Shown: positions 26,494 to 34,744 of the stretch, piece after piece | How positions within the stretch are numbered: position 1 is the stretch's first letter | How the letters are laid out: each line of letters begins with the position of its first letter | Source: Flavobacterium gelidilacus DSM 15343 | Lineage (GTDB): Bacteria > Bacteroidota > Bacteroidia > Flavobacteriales > Flavobacteriaceae | Assembly: GCF_000422685.1 (NCBI RefSeq) | Contig: NZ_AUGN01000014.1 | Span: 1-64,000, forward strand | Reading direction: 5' to 3' | Length of the DNA: 64,000 nt | The notes under the pieces: generated by a model | Told to the model about the DNA's origin: nothing | The model's database searches: none | What the model saw: only the letters and a program-made list of their open reading frames with translations | Made by a program: the position numbers and the translations under genes

Positions 26494-26937
26494 TTAATTT
26501 TTAAAATACTTCCAAGGAACAACTAACATTCCAAAGCATTCTCCTTTATCTTTTCCAATATGTTTGTGGTGCATTTTATGAGCTCTTCTTACAGCTTTTG
26601 CATACTTGTTATTAGCGTTTCTAAACAACTTAAATCTTTGGTGAATAAATATATCATGAACAAAGAAATAAGCGATTCCGTAGGCTAAGATGCCTAAGCC
26701 AATGGCTAATCCTAAATCAAAAGAGCCAATACTCCAAGTGTAAAAACAAGTTATGCTTACAATGGCATAAAAGATGAAAAAAGCATCGTTTTTTTCAAAC
26801 CAAGAATCGTGGTCTTTTTTGTGATGATCTGCATGTAAATTCCATAAAAAGCCATGCATAACGTATTTATGAGTAAACCAAGCCATAAATTCCATTAAGC
26901 TAAAAGTTAAAATAAAAACAACTATTTGTAAAAACAT
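26494..26937 (-). CDS. crtZ: Beta-carotene hydroxylase (CrtZ-type)
   Basis: A 147-residue integral membrane di-iron hydroxylase of the CrtZ group, which adds 3-hydroxyl groups to beta-ionone rings to give zeaxanthin. The histidine clusters are complete: HKYVMH, HADHHKKDH, HDIFIH and HKMHHKH. It has three to four hydrophobic helices. It is the last gene of the carH-crtI-crtB-crtZ operon. No lycopene cyclase gene lies in this window, so ring formation must come from elsewhere. Confidence 0.93.
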   Translation of the reverse strand: MFLQIVVFILTFSLMEFMAWFTHKYVMHGFLWNLHADHHKKDHDSWFEKNDAFFIFYAIVSITCFYTWSIGSFDLGLAIGLGILAYGIAYFFVHDIFIHQRFKLFRNANNKYAKAVRRAHKMHHKHIGKDKGECFGMLVVPWKYFKN

Positions 26938-26950
26938 AATCTTTTAAAAT

Positions 26951-27790
26951 TTATATAATATTTAATCTATATTTAACGTAACAACGCGCTAGTAATTGCG
27001 CTTTTTGATAATCAGAAACTCTAATTCTAGTATTTTTTATTTCTAATGAAGGTGTTTTTTGCAGCTTTTTCAAGAGTTTTTTATAATAGCGATAAGCAGT
27101 ATAAACTCCGAATTTCGCTTCCAAAGGTAAGTTTTTAATTCCTTCATAAGCGGCTTCAAAATCACTTTCGATGTCGTCAATAATTTCTTGTTTCGATTTT
27201 TCATCTAAATGATTCAAATCTGTATTTGGAAAATAGGTTCTGCTTAAATCTTCAAAATCAGCTTTTAAATCTCTTAAGAAGTTTACCTTTTGAAACGCTG
27301 AACCTAATCGCATTGCAGAATCTTTTAGTTCAATGTACTTTTCATCGTTTCCTTTTACAAAAACTTTCAAACACATTAACCCAACCACATCAGCAGAGCC
27401 ATAAATATATTCGTTGTATTCTTCAGTAGTTGTGTATTCGCTTTTAGTTAAATCTAATTTCATACTTTTCATAAAAGCATCAATCATTTCTTGTGGAATA
27501 TTATGCGTATTCACAGTATGTTGAAATGAATTTAAAATCGGATTTAAACTTATTTTATGTTGAAGAGCATCAGCTAAATCTTGTTCAAATTTAGCAAATA
27601 AAAATTCTTTGTCATACTCATGAAACGAATCTACAATTTCATCAGCAAAGCGAACAAAACCGTAAATGTTATATATATCTTGTCTAATGCAAGGTGCAAG
27701 CATTTTTACAGCACTCGAAAAAGAAGTACTGTAGGCTTTAGTGACTTTTACACTACATTCATTAGAAACTTTGTCAAATAGAGACTTCAT
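26951..27790 (-). CDS. crtB: Phytoene synthase
   Basis: A 279-residue squalene/phytoene synthase family enzyme that condenses two geranylgeranyl diphosphates to phytoene. Two Asp-rich motifs are visible: VRFADEIVDSFHEYD and FLRDLKADFEDLSRTYFP, together with the N-terminal AYSTSFSSAVKML substrate-binding stretch. The length is typical for bacterial CrtB. It follows crtI with a 2-nt gap and precedes crtZ by 13 nt, so the genes are co-transcribed. Confidence 0.94.
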   Translation of the reverse strand: MKSLFDKVSNECSVKVTKAYSTSFSSAVKMLAPCIRQDIYNIYGFVRFADEIVDSFHEYDKEFLFAKFEQDLADALQHKISLNPILNSFQHTVNTHNIPQEMIDAFMKSMKLDLTKSEYTTTEEYNEYIYGSADVVGLMCLKVFVKGNDEKYIELKDSAMRLGSAFQKVNFLRDLKADFEDLSRTYFPNTDLNHLDEKSKQEIIDDIESDFEAAYEGIKNLPLEAKFGVYTAYRYYKKLLKKLQKTPSLEIKNTRIRVSDYQKAQLLARCYVKYRLNII

Positions 27791-27792
27791 AC

Positions 27793-29253
27793 TTATTGAT
27801 ATTTTTCTATTAAATCGGAAACTAATTTACCTGAAATTAATGCTGGAGGAACTCCAGGACCAGGAACTGTTAATTGTCCAGTGAAATATAAATTTTTGAC
27901 TTTTTTACTTTTCAATTTTGGTCTTAAAAATGCTGTTTGTAAAAGCGTATTTGCCATTCCGTAAGCATTTCCTTTGTATGAATTATAATCTTTGATGAAA
28001 TCTTTCACACAAAAAGATTCCTTAAAGATAATATTTTTTCTAACATCTTGATTAGTTAGTTTTTCGAAACGATCTATAATCTTATTAAAATATAATTCTC
28101 TTAACGCTTCAGTGTCTTCAATTCCTGGAGCTATTGGTATAAGGAAAAAACCATTTTCACAACCTTCTGGTGCAGTTTTCTCATTTGTTATTGAAGTGAA
28201 ATTTGCATAAAATAAAGGTTCTGTGGGCCATTTTGGATTATCATAAATCTCTTCTGCATGTTTGTTAAAATTAACATCAAAAAACAAATTATGGTGTTCT
28301 ACATTTTTAATTTTCTTATCAAAACCCACATAAAAAAGCAATGAAGACGGAGCAAATGTCTTATTTGACCAATATTTTTCCGAATATTGACGGTGCTCTT
28401 TTTCTAATAACGTTTCTGTATGATGATAGTCTGCACCCGATAATATTATATCTGATTCTTCAGTATTGCCATTACAAATTAACCCTTTAGTACAATTATT
28501 TTCTACAATTATTTTTTCAATATTGGCATTAGTTTTAAAAGTAACACCTAATTCAGTTGCTAACTTTGTCATTCCCAATACCACATCATAAAATCCATTT
28601 GTAGGTTGCCATGTTCCAAGTCCAAAATCTGCAAAATTCATAAAACTATAAAAAGACGGAGTTTTGGATGGTTTTGCTCCTAAAAATAAGACAGGAAATT
28701 CTAATACTTGTATTAATTTTTCATTTTTAAATTGTTTTCTAACATCTCGACTTATGTTTGAGAAAAATTGATCAATTTTAGCTGCTGTTTCTACTGTAAT
28801 TAGTTCACCTATACTTTCACCTGGTCTATAAACTAATTTTTTGATAGCGATATCATAGTTTTTTTGAGCGTTTTTAATGAATTTTTCTAATTTTGCGCCA
28901 CTACCAATCTCTATGCCTTCAAATGTATTTACTATTTCAGACAAATTATCAGAAATTAAAATAAAGTCATCTATGCCAAAAAATACTTTATAAGCTGGTG
29001 ATAACTTTGTTAAATGATAATAATCTGACGGTTTTTTATTGAAATCCGCAAAAAAACTTTCAAATACATCTGGCATCCAATACCAAGATGGTCCCATGTC
29101 AAACGTAAAACCTTCTTTTTTTAATTGTCTTGCTCTACCACCAATAGAATCATTTTTTTCGTAAACAGTTACATCATTGCCTTTTTGAGCTAAATAACAA
29201 GCTGCAGCTAATGATGAAAATCCAGAACCAATTATAGCTATTTTTTTATTCAT
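27793..29253 (-). CDS. crtI: Phytoene desaturase
   Basis: A 486-residue FAD-dependent desaturase that turns phytoene into lycopene (or neurosporene, depending on the enzyme). The N-terminal dinucleotide-binding motif is IAIIGSGFSSLAAACYLAQKGNDVTVYEK, and the C-terminal FAD motif is LYFTGQLTVPGPGVPPALISGKLV, the CrtI signature. It begins 1 nt after the regulator's stop, so is translated from the same mRNA. The substrate is C40 phytoene given the crtB and crtZ neighbours. Confidence 0.95.
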   Translation of the reverse strand: MNKKIAIIGSGFSSLAAACYLAQKGNDVTVYEKNDSIGGRARQLKKEGFTFDMGPSWYWMPDVFESFFADFNKKPSDYYHLTKLSPAYKVFFGIDDFILISDNLSEIVNTFEGIEIGSGAKLEKFIKNAQKNYDIAIKKLVYRPGESIGELITVETAAKIDQFFSNISRDVRKQFKNEKLIQVLEFPVLFLGAKPSKTPSFYSFMNFADFGLGTWQPTNGFYDVVLGMTKLATELGVTFKTNANIEKIIVENNCTKGLICNGNTEESDIILSGADYHHTETLLEKEHRQYSEKYWSNKTFAPSSLLFYVGFDKKIKNVEHHNLFFDVNFNKHAEEIYDNPKWPTEPLFYANFTSITNEKTAPEGCENGFFLIPIAPGIEDTEALRELYFNKIIDRFEKLTNQDVRKNIIFKESFCVKDFIKDYNSYKGNAYGMANTLLQTAFLRPKLKSKKVKNLYFTGQLTVPGPGVPPALISGKLVSDLIEKYQ

Positions 29254-29254
29254 T

Positions 29255-30154
29255 TTATAAACTTATAATGCAATCAGAAATAGAACTATAAACTTTAACT
29301 TTTTCAGAAAGTTTAGATTGGTTTATTTCTGAAGTTAATCTTCCCAATAACATTAATTCGTGGTTAGTATCTTTTAATAAATCTTCTTCAATTTTTTCTA
29401 TATACTGTGGTAGATTTTCAACTGTTGGTTCAACTGTTAAATAACCAATAAATGTAATTTTTTCAAAATAATTTTTCAAATCAACTAAACTGTCTATAGG
29501 AACACTTTCTCCAAGATAAACGGTATGATAACCATTGTCTAATAATTCGTAATTTAGGTACATTAATCCTAATTCATGAATCTCATTTGAAGGAAGATAC
29601 AATACGTAAACTCTATCGGTCTTTGTTGGAGGTTTACTTTGAATTTGTTCTGTTATGCTTAAAAGCTTTTGTTTGATTAAATATGTTATAAAATGTTCGT
29701 GTGCTGGAGATATGGTATCAGTTTGCCACAAGTAACCTAATTCTTCCATTAACGGAATAAATACTTCATGAAATACTTCTTTAAAAGTTTTATCTTTTAA
29801 AAGTTCGTCATATGTGTTGAAGAATAATGTATGATCAAAATTCATCATTGCCAATTTAAAAGATTTAATGGCATGAATTTTAGCACTCTTTTCAGAAATT
29901 ATTTCTTTAACTTTTAATGGAATTTCCTCTGGAGATAATAAAGCTATTTTAGAAATTTTATAGCCGTAGTTATGCAAGACAACAATATTTAGCAACTTTT
30001 GCAAGTTTTTAATATCATAACATCGAATATTAGTATCAGTTCTCATGGGCTCAAGAATGTTATATCTTTTTTCCCAAATTCTGATAGTGTGTGCTTTTAT
30101 ACCTGAAAGGTTTTCAAAGTCTTTAATGCTAAATATATTTTTGACGCTGTTCAT
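29255..30154 (-). CDS. carH: CarH-like MerR regulator with B12-binding domain
   Basis: A 299-residue protein: a MerR-type helix-turn-helix at 7-65 (GIKAHTIRIWEKRYNILEPMRTDTNIRCY), a helical domain at about 90-170, then a cobalamin-binding Rossmann domain from about 180. It carries the CarH motif W-x9-EH (W143, E153, H154) and an E-x-H-x-x-G motif (H193 as likely lower cobalt ligand). In Thermus CarH the residue after that Trp is the His that caps cobalt after light exposure; here it is Gln144. The expected role is a repressor of the carotenoid operon it heads, released by light. The frame is open to 30334 but would run through tRNA-Leu; the ATG at 30154 is right. Confidence 0.88.
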   Translation of the reverse strand: MNSVKNIFSIKDFENLSGIKAHTIRIWEKRYNILEPMRTDTNIRCYDIKNLQKLLNIVVLHNYGYKISKIALLSPEEIPLKVKEIISEKSAKIHAIKSFKLAMMNFDHTLFFNTYDELLKDKTFKEVFHEVFIPLMEELGYLWQTDTISPAHEHFITYLIKQKLLSITEQIQSKPPTKTDRVYVLYLPSNEIHELGLMYLNYELLDNGYHTVYLGESVPIDSLVDLKNYFEKITFIGYLTVEPTVENLPQYIEKIEEDLLKDTNHELMLLGRLTSEINQSKLSEKVKVYSSISDCIISL

Positions 30155-30175
30155 CTTATTTTCTATTTCGTTAAA

Positions 30176-30206
30176 CAAAAGTAATAAAAAAAAACAGTTT
30201 GTACAA
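30176..30206 (-). promoter_or_regulatory. Promoter and candidate operator of the carotenoid operon
   Basis: On the minus strand a TTG (30204-30206) and a TACTTTTG -7 element (30176-30183) are separated by 20 bp, a good Bacteroidota promoter. The palindrome TTGTACAA (30199-30206) overlaps the -33 element. TGTACA-type sites are known operators for LitR/CarH-class regulators in other bacteria, so this is a plausible autoregulatory site for the downstream carH product. Confidence 0.6.
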
Positions 30207-30255
30207 CAAAAATTAAAAAAAGATAAACAAAATGATTTTTTAATTTTTAAGTATG

Positions 30256-30338
30256 TGACCATGGAGGGATTTGAACCCTCACGCCCTTGCGAGCACCACC
30301 CCCTCAAGATGGCGAGTCTACCGTTTCTCCACATGGCC
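30256..30338 (-). tRNA. tRNA-Leu (anticodon GAG)
   Basis: An 83-nt class II tRNA. The acceptor stem pairs GGCCATG with CATGGTC. The anticodon stem CCATC/GGTGG encloses the loop TTGAGGG, giving anticodon GAG. The T-arm is GAGGG TTCAAAT CCCTC. The long variable arm fits leucine. CCA is not encoded in full. Confidence 0.93.
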
Positions 30339-30382
30339 TAAACAAAAAAAAGTTAAGCGAGATGCTTAACTTTCTTTTCTTG

Positions 30383-30455
30383 TGACCTGGCTGGGGCTCG
30401 AACCCAGGACCCCATCATTAAAAGTGATGTGCTCTACCAACTGAGCTACCAAGTC
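30383..30455 (-). tRNA. tRNA-Lys (anticodon TTT), copy 1
   Basis: A 73-nt tRNA with acceptor stem GACTTGG/CCAGGTC, anticodon loop CTTTTAA (anticodon TTT) and T-arm CTGGG TTCGAGC CCCAG. It is identical to the copy 29 nt upstream. Confidence 0.95.
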
Positions 30456-30484
30456 GATGCATTCATTCGATAATTGTAAAATTG

Positions 30485-30557
30485 TGACCTGGCTGGGGCT
30501 CGAACCCAGGACCCCATCATTAAAAGTGATGTGCTCTACCAACTGAGCTACCAAGTC
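30485..30557 (-). tRNA. tRNA-Lys (anticodon TTT), copy 2
   Basis: A second 73-nt tRNA-Lys identical over its whole length to the one at 30383-30455. With tRNA-Leu the three genes probably form one tRNA transcript on the minus strand. Confidence 0.95.
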
Positions 30558-30691
30558 ATTCAATATTATTCCCTGAATGCGGGTGCAAATATAAAACCTA
30601 TTATTTAAAAACCAATGAGATTTTATTATAAATTTGTATTTTTTTTAATCATTTTTTATAAATGCTTGTTTTGTAACGAATTAATGAAAAT

Positions 30692-31204
30692 ATGAAAATA
30701 ATATTATTAGGTTATATGGGTGTGGGGAAGACATCTTTGTCCAAAAAACTTTCAAAAAAACTAGAAATTCCTTGTTTTGACTTAGATGAAATTATTGAAA
30801 AAAGCGAAAGTTTGTCAGTTTCAGCAATTTTTAAAGATAAGGGAGAAGTGTATTTTAGGAAAATTGAACATCAATTATTTAAAAACTTTATTGAAAAAGA
30901 AGAAAACTATATTTTAAGTTTAGGTGGAGGAACACCTTGTTATGCGAATAATCATCTTTTATTGCAAAATGAAGATGTGACTTCAATTTATCTGAAAGCC
31001 AGTATTGGAAATTTAGTAGAGAAGTTGAAAAATAAAAGAGAAAAAAGACCGTTGATTAAAAATTTAACAGAAGATGAATTACAAGAATATATTGCAAAAC
31101 ATCTTTTTGATAGAAATTATTATTATCAAAATTCAAAATTAACAGTAGTTGTTGATGGAAAATCTAAAAAAGAAATAGTTAAAGAAATTCTTCAATTAAT
31201 TTAA
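30692..31204 (+). CDS. aroK: Shikimate kinase
   Basis: A 170-residue cytoplasmic kinase that phosphorylates shikimate with ATP in aromatic amino-acid synthesis. The P-loop is GYMGVGKTS. The shikimate-binding segments FDLDEIIEKSE, FRKIE and LGGGTPCY are present, as is the lid region KREKRPLI. The length is normal. A TAAATTTG -7-like element lies at 30629-30636. The 3' end overlaps the convergent phosphoribosyltransferase gene by 9 nt. Confidence 0.95.
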   Translation: MKIILLGYMGVGKTSLSKKLSKKLEIPCFDLDEIIEKSESLSVSAIFKDKGEVYFRKIEHQLFKNFIEKEENYILSLGGGTPCYANNHLLLQNEDVTSIYLKASIGNLVEKLKNKREKRPLIKNLTEDELQEYIAKHLFDRNYYYQNSKLTVVVDGKSKKEIVKEILQLI

Positions 31205-31690
31205 ATATACATACATATCCTCTTTTTCGAAGACAACCTGAATGTGTTCTTGTAAAGAAGTTGAAAGTGAAATACCTTTAAAATCTGCTTTTACAGGATA
31301 TTTTTTGTGATTTCTGTCCACTAAAACAGCTGTTTTGAATTTGTTTAAAGGCACTTCTAAAAAATGCTTAACACCATAAATAAGCGTTGTGCCTGAGTTT
31401 AAAACATCATCTATAAGAACTAAGCCTTTATTGCTATATTCTTCTTTCGGAATAGATGTTTTAATAGTGTCTTGCGGTTTCGTTTTATTGATAAAAACTT
31501 CACACATAGTGATTTTAATAGGAGATATTTTTTCTAATTCTTCTGCTATTTTATGCGCAAAAATATAACCACTAGAACTTATCCCAGCTAAAACAACCTC
31601 TTTTTCATCTACAAAAGTTTCATAAATTTGATAGGCTATACGTTTAGTTTTGTGCTGAATTTCTTCTTTGTTTAATATTATATTTTGCAT
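31196..31690 (-). CDS. Phosphoribosyltransferase family protein
   Basis: A 164-residue type I phosphoribosyltransferase. The PRPP-binding motif is GLVLIDDVLNSGTTLIYGV, and the N-terminal VVLAGISSSGYIFAHKIAEEL loop is also typical. It resembles PyrR (the bifunctional pyrimidine regulator/uracil PRTase) in size and layout, but no pyr genes are nearby, so the substrate is uncertain. Last gene of a small minus-strand operon that includes the methyltransferase and the S4-domain gene. Confidence 0.85.
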   Translation of the reverse strand: MQNIILNKEEIQHKTKRIAYQIYETFVDEKEVVLAGISSSGYIFAHKIAEELEKISPIKITMCEVFINKTKPQDTIKTSIPKEEYSNKGLVLIDDVLNSGTTLIYGVKHFLEVPLNKFKTAVLVDRNHKKYPVKADFKGISLSTSLQEHIQVVFEKEDMYVYLN

Positions 31691-31696
31691 TGTGTT

Positions 31697-32269
31697 TTAT
31701 TTTTTTTCAAAGATAAAAAAGAGTTCTCTATCTTTTCGTGGTTTTATAGAATTATATGCGCTTTCTAGCGTTTTTAAGTTGAATTTTTTTGAAAACAGGT
31801 TTATATATTCTTCTTTTGAACCTCCAAAAGGTGGACCAACTTCAGTAAGTGGAAAGTCAAAAAGTACACCAGCTATTTTTCCATTTTTTTCAAGTATGGA
31901 ATGCATTTGGGTAACATATTTTGTCCTCATTTTTGGGTTCAAAGCGCAAAAGAAAGTTTGTTCAATTATTAAATCAAAAGTTTTATCAAAATCAAAAAAA
32001 TCTCCCTGAATAAAGTTTTTTATGTATTTGGGGTTTCTCTTTTTTAGCGTTTCTAAAGGTTGTTCAGCTATATCAATTACTGTAATGTTGGTAAATCCTT
32101 TTTCAATCAAATAATCAAATTCATGTCCGTTTCCAGCACCAGGAATTAGAATTTTTAACCTTTTATTTTCAATTTGATCAATATATTCTTTTAATGGAGT
32201 TGTTATTTCACCAACATCCCAACCAATTTCATTACTTTTATATCTCTCTTCCCAATATTCTTTATTCAT
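31697..32269 (-). CDS. TPMT-family S-adenosylmethionine methyltransferase
   Basis: A 190-residue class I methyltransferase. The start EYWEERYKSNEIGWDVGEITTPL and the SAM-binding motif KILIPGAGNGHEFDYLIEKG fit the thiopurine/thiol methyltransferase group, with later motif IIEQTFFCALNPKMR. The substrate is unknown; members methylate sulfur, selenium or tellurium compounds. The frame is open to 32311, but the ATG at 32269 gives the expected start and an 8-nt overlap with the preceding gene. Confidence 0.87.
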   Translation of the reverse strand: MNKEYWEERYKSNEIGWDVGEITTPLKEYIDQIENKRLKILIPGAGNGHEFDYLIEKGFTNITVIDIAEQPLETLKKRNPKYIKNFIQGDFFDFDKTFDLIIEQTFFCALNPKMRTKYVTQMHSILEKNGKIAGVLFDFPLTEVGPPFGGSKEEYINLFSKKFNLKTLESAYNSIKPRKDRELFFIFEKK

Positions 32270-32657
32270 CTTTTTTGTCATCATCATCTTTTTCTTCCCA
32301 AATATAATCATCTATTTCTCTACGGTCTTTTTTGGTTGGTCTTCCTTCTCCTTTAGCTCTGTAATGATCTTTTGATAATTTTAATAAAGCCAAATGTTCA
32401 AAAGCTTCTTTTGGAGTTTCATCTTTTCTATACATGTCAACCAATTTTGCTCCAACACGATTTGGTGGAATGTCTAAAACAGTAATTTGATAATTGATTT
32501 GATCTTTTCTTAAAACAATTTTATCAGAAGCATAAACTTCTCTAGATGGTTTTGCAGTTTGATTATTTACAGAAATATGCCCTTTTTTTATAGCTTCAGT
32601 GGCTATATTTCGGGTTTTATAATATCTAATGCACCAAAGGTATTTGTCAATTCGCAT
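32262..32657 (-). CDS. S4-domain RNA-binding protein (Hsp15-like)
   Basis: A 131-residue protein with an N-terminal S4 RNA-binding domain (MRIDKYLWCIRYYKTRNIATEAIKKGHISVNNQTAKPSREV) and a charged C-terminal tail ending in an acidic run. It matches HslR/Hsp15, which binds 50S subunits that carry a stalled peptidyl-tRNA. The length is normal. First gene of the three-gene minus-strand operon. Confidence 0.9.
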   Translation of the reverse strand: MRIDKYLWCIRYYKTRNIATEAIKKGHISVNNQTAKPSREVYASDKIVLRKDQINYQITVLDIPPNRVGAKLVDMYRKDETPKEAFEHLALLKLSKDHYRAKGEGRPTKKDRREIDDYIWEEKDDDDKKDE

Positions 32658-32737
32658 GTTTATTCAAAAATGAATGTTAATTATTATACAAAAATAAATC
32701 AAAATTGTATCTTGCACCACATTATAAAAGAAAAAGA

Positions 32738-33631
32738 ATGAAGAATATTTTAAAAGTTTTGTGCTTATTAGTATTAGTTACTTTTTTTGCCGGTTGTCCT
32801 AAAGATGATACAGTAACTGCTGAGCCTGCAAAGGCCTACTCAGAACAATACCCTATTGATGAAGCTGCAATAGATGATTTTTTAGCAACTCATTTTGTAA
32901 CAGTTGATGGTGATTATAATACAACTTTTACCGAAATTCAAGAAGGAGGGACAGAAACTCCTATTAAAGATATGCCAAATCTTGCTTTTAAAATGGTTGA
33001 TAGAAATGATTTAACTTATAAATTATATTATCTTGTATTAAATGAGGGTATTGGTGAAAGCCCCATTAAGGTTGATTCAGCCTTCGTTTCTTATAAAGGA
33101 ACTCTAACGGATGCTGATAACACGACTTTTGATAGTGCTGAGAACCCTGTTTGGTTTATGTTAGAAGATGTTATTCCTGGTTGGGGAGAAATTATACCTC
33201 AATTTAAATCTGGAACTTCAATTGAAAATCCTAATGGAACAGTTACATATCAAGATTTTGGTGCTGGTGTAATGTTTTTACCTTCATCATTTGGTTATTA
33301 CAATGGTTCTATAGGTGTTATTCCTCAGTATTCTCCTTTAATTTTTAATTTCAAATTGATTAATCAGAAACATATTGATCATGATAGTGATAGAGTTTTA
33401 TCCGTATATGAATATTATGATCCCACAAAAACAGATGGAAGTTTATTAGATACTGATGGAGATGGAGTACCAGATTACTTAGATGTTGACGATGATAATG
33501 ATGGTACTATAACTAAAGAAGAGGTTAAGTATTTTGATGTTAATGGAGATAAACAATATTACGAATTTGCCAATATTCCAACATGTAGTGGTGGAACTTT
33601 AAAGAAACATCTAGACTCAAGCTGTCAATAG
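32738..33631 (+). CDS. FKBP-type peptidyl-prolyl isomerase lipoprotein with acidic repeat
   Basis: A 297-residue lipoprotein (lipobox FFAGC). The middle is an FKBP-type domain (VDSAFVSYKGTLTDADNTTFDSAENPVWFMLEDVIPGWGEIIPQFKSG ... ADFGAGVMFLPSSFGYYNGSIGVIPQYSPLIFNFKLI) like other flavobacterial gliding/lipoprotein isomerases. After it come thrombospondin type 3-like calcium motifs (DTDGDGVPDYLDVDDDNDG). The ATG at 32738 is preferred over an upstream in-frame start at 32705, because the signal peptide begins there. A GGAA-loop terminator follows. Confidence 0.87.
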   Translation: MKNILKVLCLLVLVTFFAGCPKDDTVTAEPAKAYSEQYPIDEAAIDDFLATHFVTVDGDYNTTFTEIQEGGTETPIKDMPNLAFKMVDRNDLTYKLYYLVLNEGIGESPIKVDSAFVSYKGTLTDADNTTFDSAENPVWFMLEDVIPGWGEIIPQFKSGTSIENPNGTVTYQDFGAGVMFLPSSFGYYNGSIGVIPQYSPLIFNFKLINQKHIDHDSDRVLSVYEYYDPTKTDGSLLDTDGDGVPDYLDVDDDNDGTITKEEVKYFDVNGDKQYYEFANIPTCSGGTLKKHLDSSCQ

Positions 33632-33660
33632 TAATAGTATATTTAATTTATTAGACATAA

Positions 33661-33691
33661 AAAAAACCAATTCGGAAGAATTGGTTTTTTT
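33661..33691. terminator. Bidirectional terminator, FKBP gene / transketolase
   Basis: Hairpin AAAAAACCAATTC / GAATTGGTTTTTT with a GGAA tetraloop and T-run, between convergent genes. Confidence 0.88.
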
Positions 33692-33713
33692 ACGTCTAAT
33701 ATATAATCTGAAT

Positions 33714-34667
33714 TTACTTTCTTGAAACTGCTTTAATAGCAGCATTTATGATTGCTTCATTATTCAATTTGTATTTTTCCATTAATTGGTCTGGTGTTCC
33801 ACTTTCACCAAAACTGTCATTAACAGCTACAAATTCTTGAGGAACTGGATTGTTTGATACTAAAGTTCTAGAAACACTTTCTCCTAAACCACCTAATATA
33901 TTATGTTCTTCAGCAGTAACAACACAGCCTGTTTTGGCAACAGAGTTTAATATTGCTTCTTCATCTAAGGGTTTTATTGTGTGAATATTTATTACTTCAG
34001 CAGAAATACCTCTTTCTTCTAGTTTTTCAGCAGCAATTAAAGCTTCCCAAACTAAATGTCCGGTTGCAATAATAGTTACATCTGTACCTTTATTAAGTAT
34101 AACAGCTTTTCCAATAATAAATTCTCCGTTTTCTGGTGTAAAGTTAGCAACACTTGGACGACCGAAACGCAAATAAACGGGTCCGTGATGATCAGCAATT
34201 GCCATAGTAGCAGCTTTTGTTTGATTGTAATCACAAGTATTGATAACAGTCATTCCAGGTAGCATTTTCATTAAACCAATGTCTTCTAATATTTGATGCG
34301 TTGCTCCGTCTTCTCCTAGTGTTAAACCAGCGTGAGAAGCACAAATTTTTACATTTTTATCTGAATAGGCAACCGATTGACGAATTTGATCATAAACTCT
34401 TCCAGTAGAAAAGTTAGCAAATGTTCCAGTAAAAGGAATTTTCCCACCAATAGTTAATCCAGCGGCAATTCCAATCATGTTTGCTTCTGCAATTCCGATT
34501 TGAAAGAAACGTTCTGGATGATTTTTTTTGAAATCGTCCATTTTTAATGAACCTATTAAATCTGCACAAAGCGCTACAATATTTTCATTTTTTTGACCTA
34601 GTTCTGTTAAACCAGCTCCAAATCCTGAACGTGTATCTTTATTTCCTGTATTTGTATATTTTTTCAT
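33714..34667 (-). CDS. Transketolase, C-terminal subunit
   Basis: A 317-residue protein holding the pyrimidine-binding and C-terminal domains of transketolase. Motifs include FFQIGIAEANMIGIAAGLTIGG (the catalytic Glu within 'GIAEANM'), GLTLGEDGATHQ and the C-terminal 'GESGTPDQLM'. It pairs with the N-terminal subunit encoded 77 nt upstream to form one thiamine-diphosphate enzyme of the pentose phosphate pathway. Split transketolase pairs are usual in several groups, including Bacteroidota. Confidence 0.93.
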   Translation of the reverse strand: MKKYTNTGNKDTRSGFGAGLTELGQKNENIVALCADLIGSLKMDDFKKNHPERFFQIGIAEANMIGIAAGLTIGGKIPFTGTFANFSTGRVYDQIRQSVAYSDKNVKICASHAGLTLGEDGATHQILEDIGLMKMLPGMTVINTCDYNQTKAATMAIADHHGPVYLRFGRPSVANFTPENGEFIIGKAVILNKGTDVTIIATGHLVWEALIAAEKLEERGISAEVINIHTIKPLDEEAILNSVAKTGCVVTAEEHNILGGLGESVSRTLVSNNPVPQEFVAVNDSFGESGTPDQLMEKYKLNNEAIINAAIKAVSRK

Positions 34668-34744
34668 TTATTTTAATTGAAAGATTAAATAATTGAAAGA
34701 TTATATGATTCTGTAAATAGAAATCGTTAATCTTCAATCTTAAT

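Noticed and set aside
30155..30334. Longer N-terminus for the CarH-like regulator
   Set aside because: It would translate through tRNA-Leu and past the promoter; the MerR domain starts right after the ATG at 30154.
30383..30557. Direct repeats resembling a two-unit CRISPR array
   Set aside because: The repeats are complete tRNA-Lys genes with cloverleaf pairing.
30366..30563. A 65-residue open frame with an internal repeat
   Set aside because: It is the translation of the two tRNA-Lys genes in one frame.
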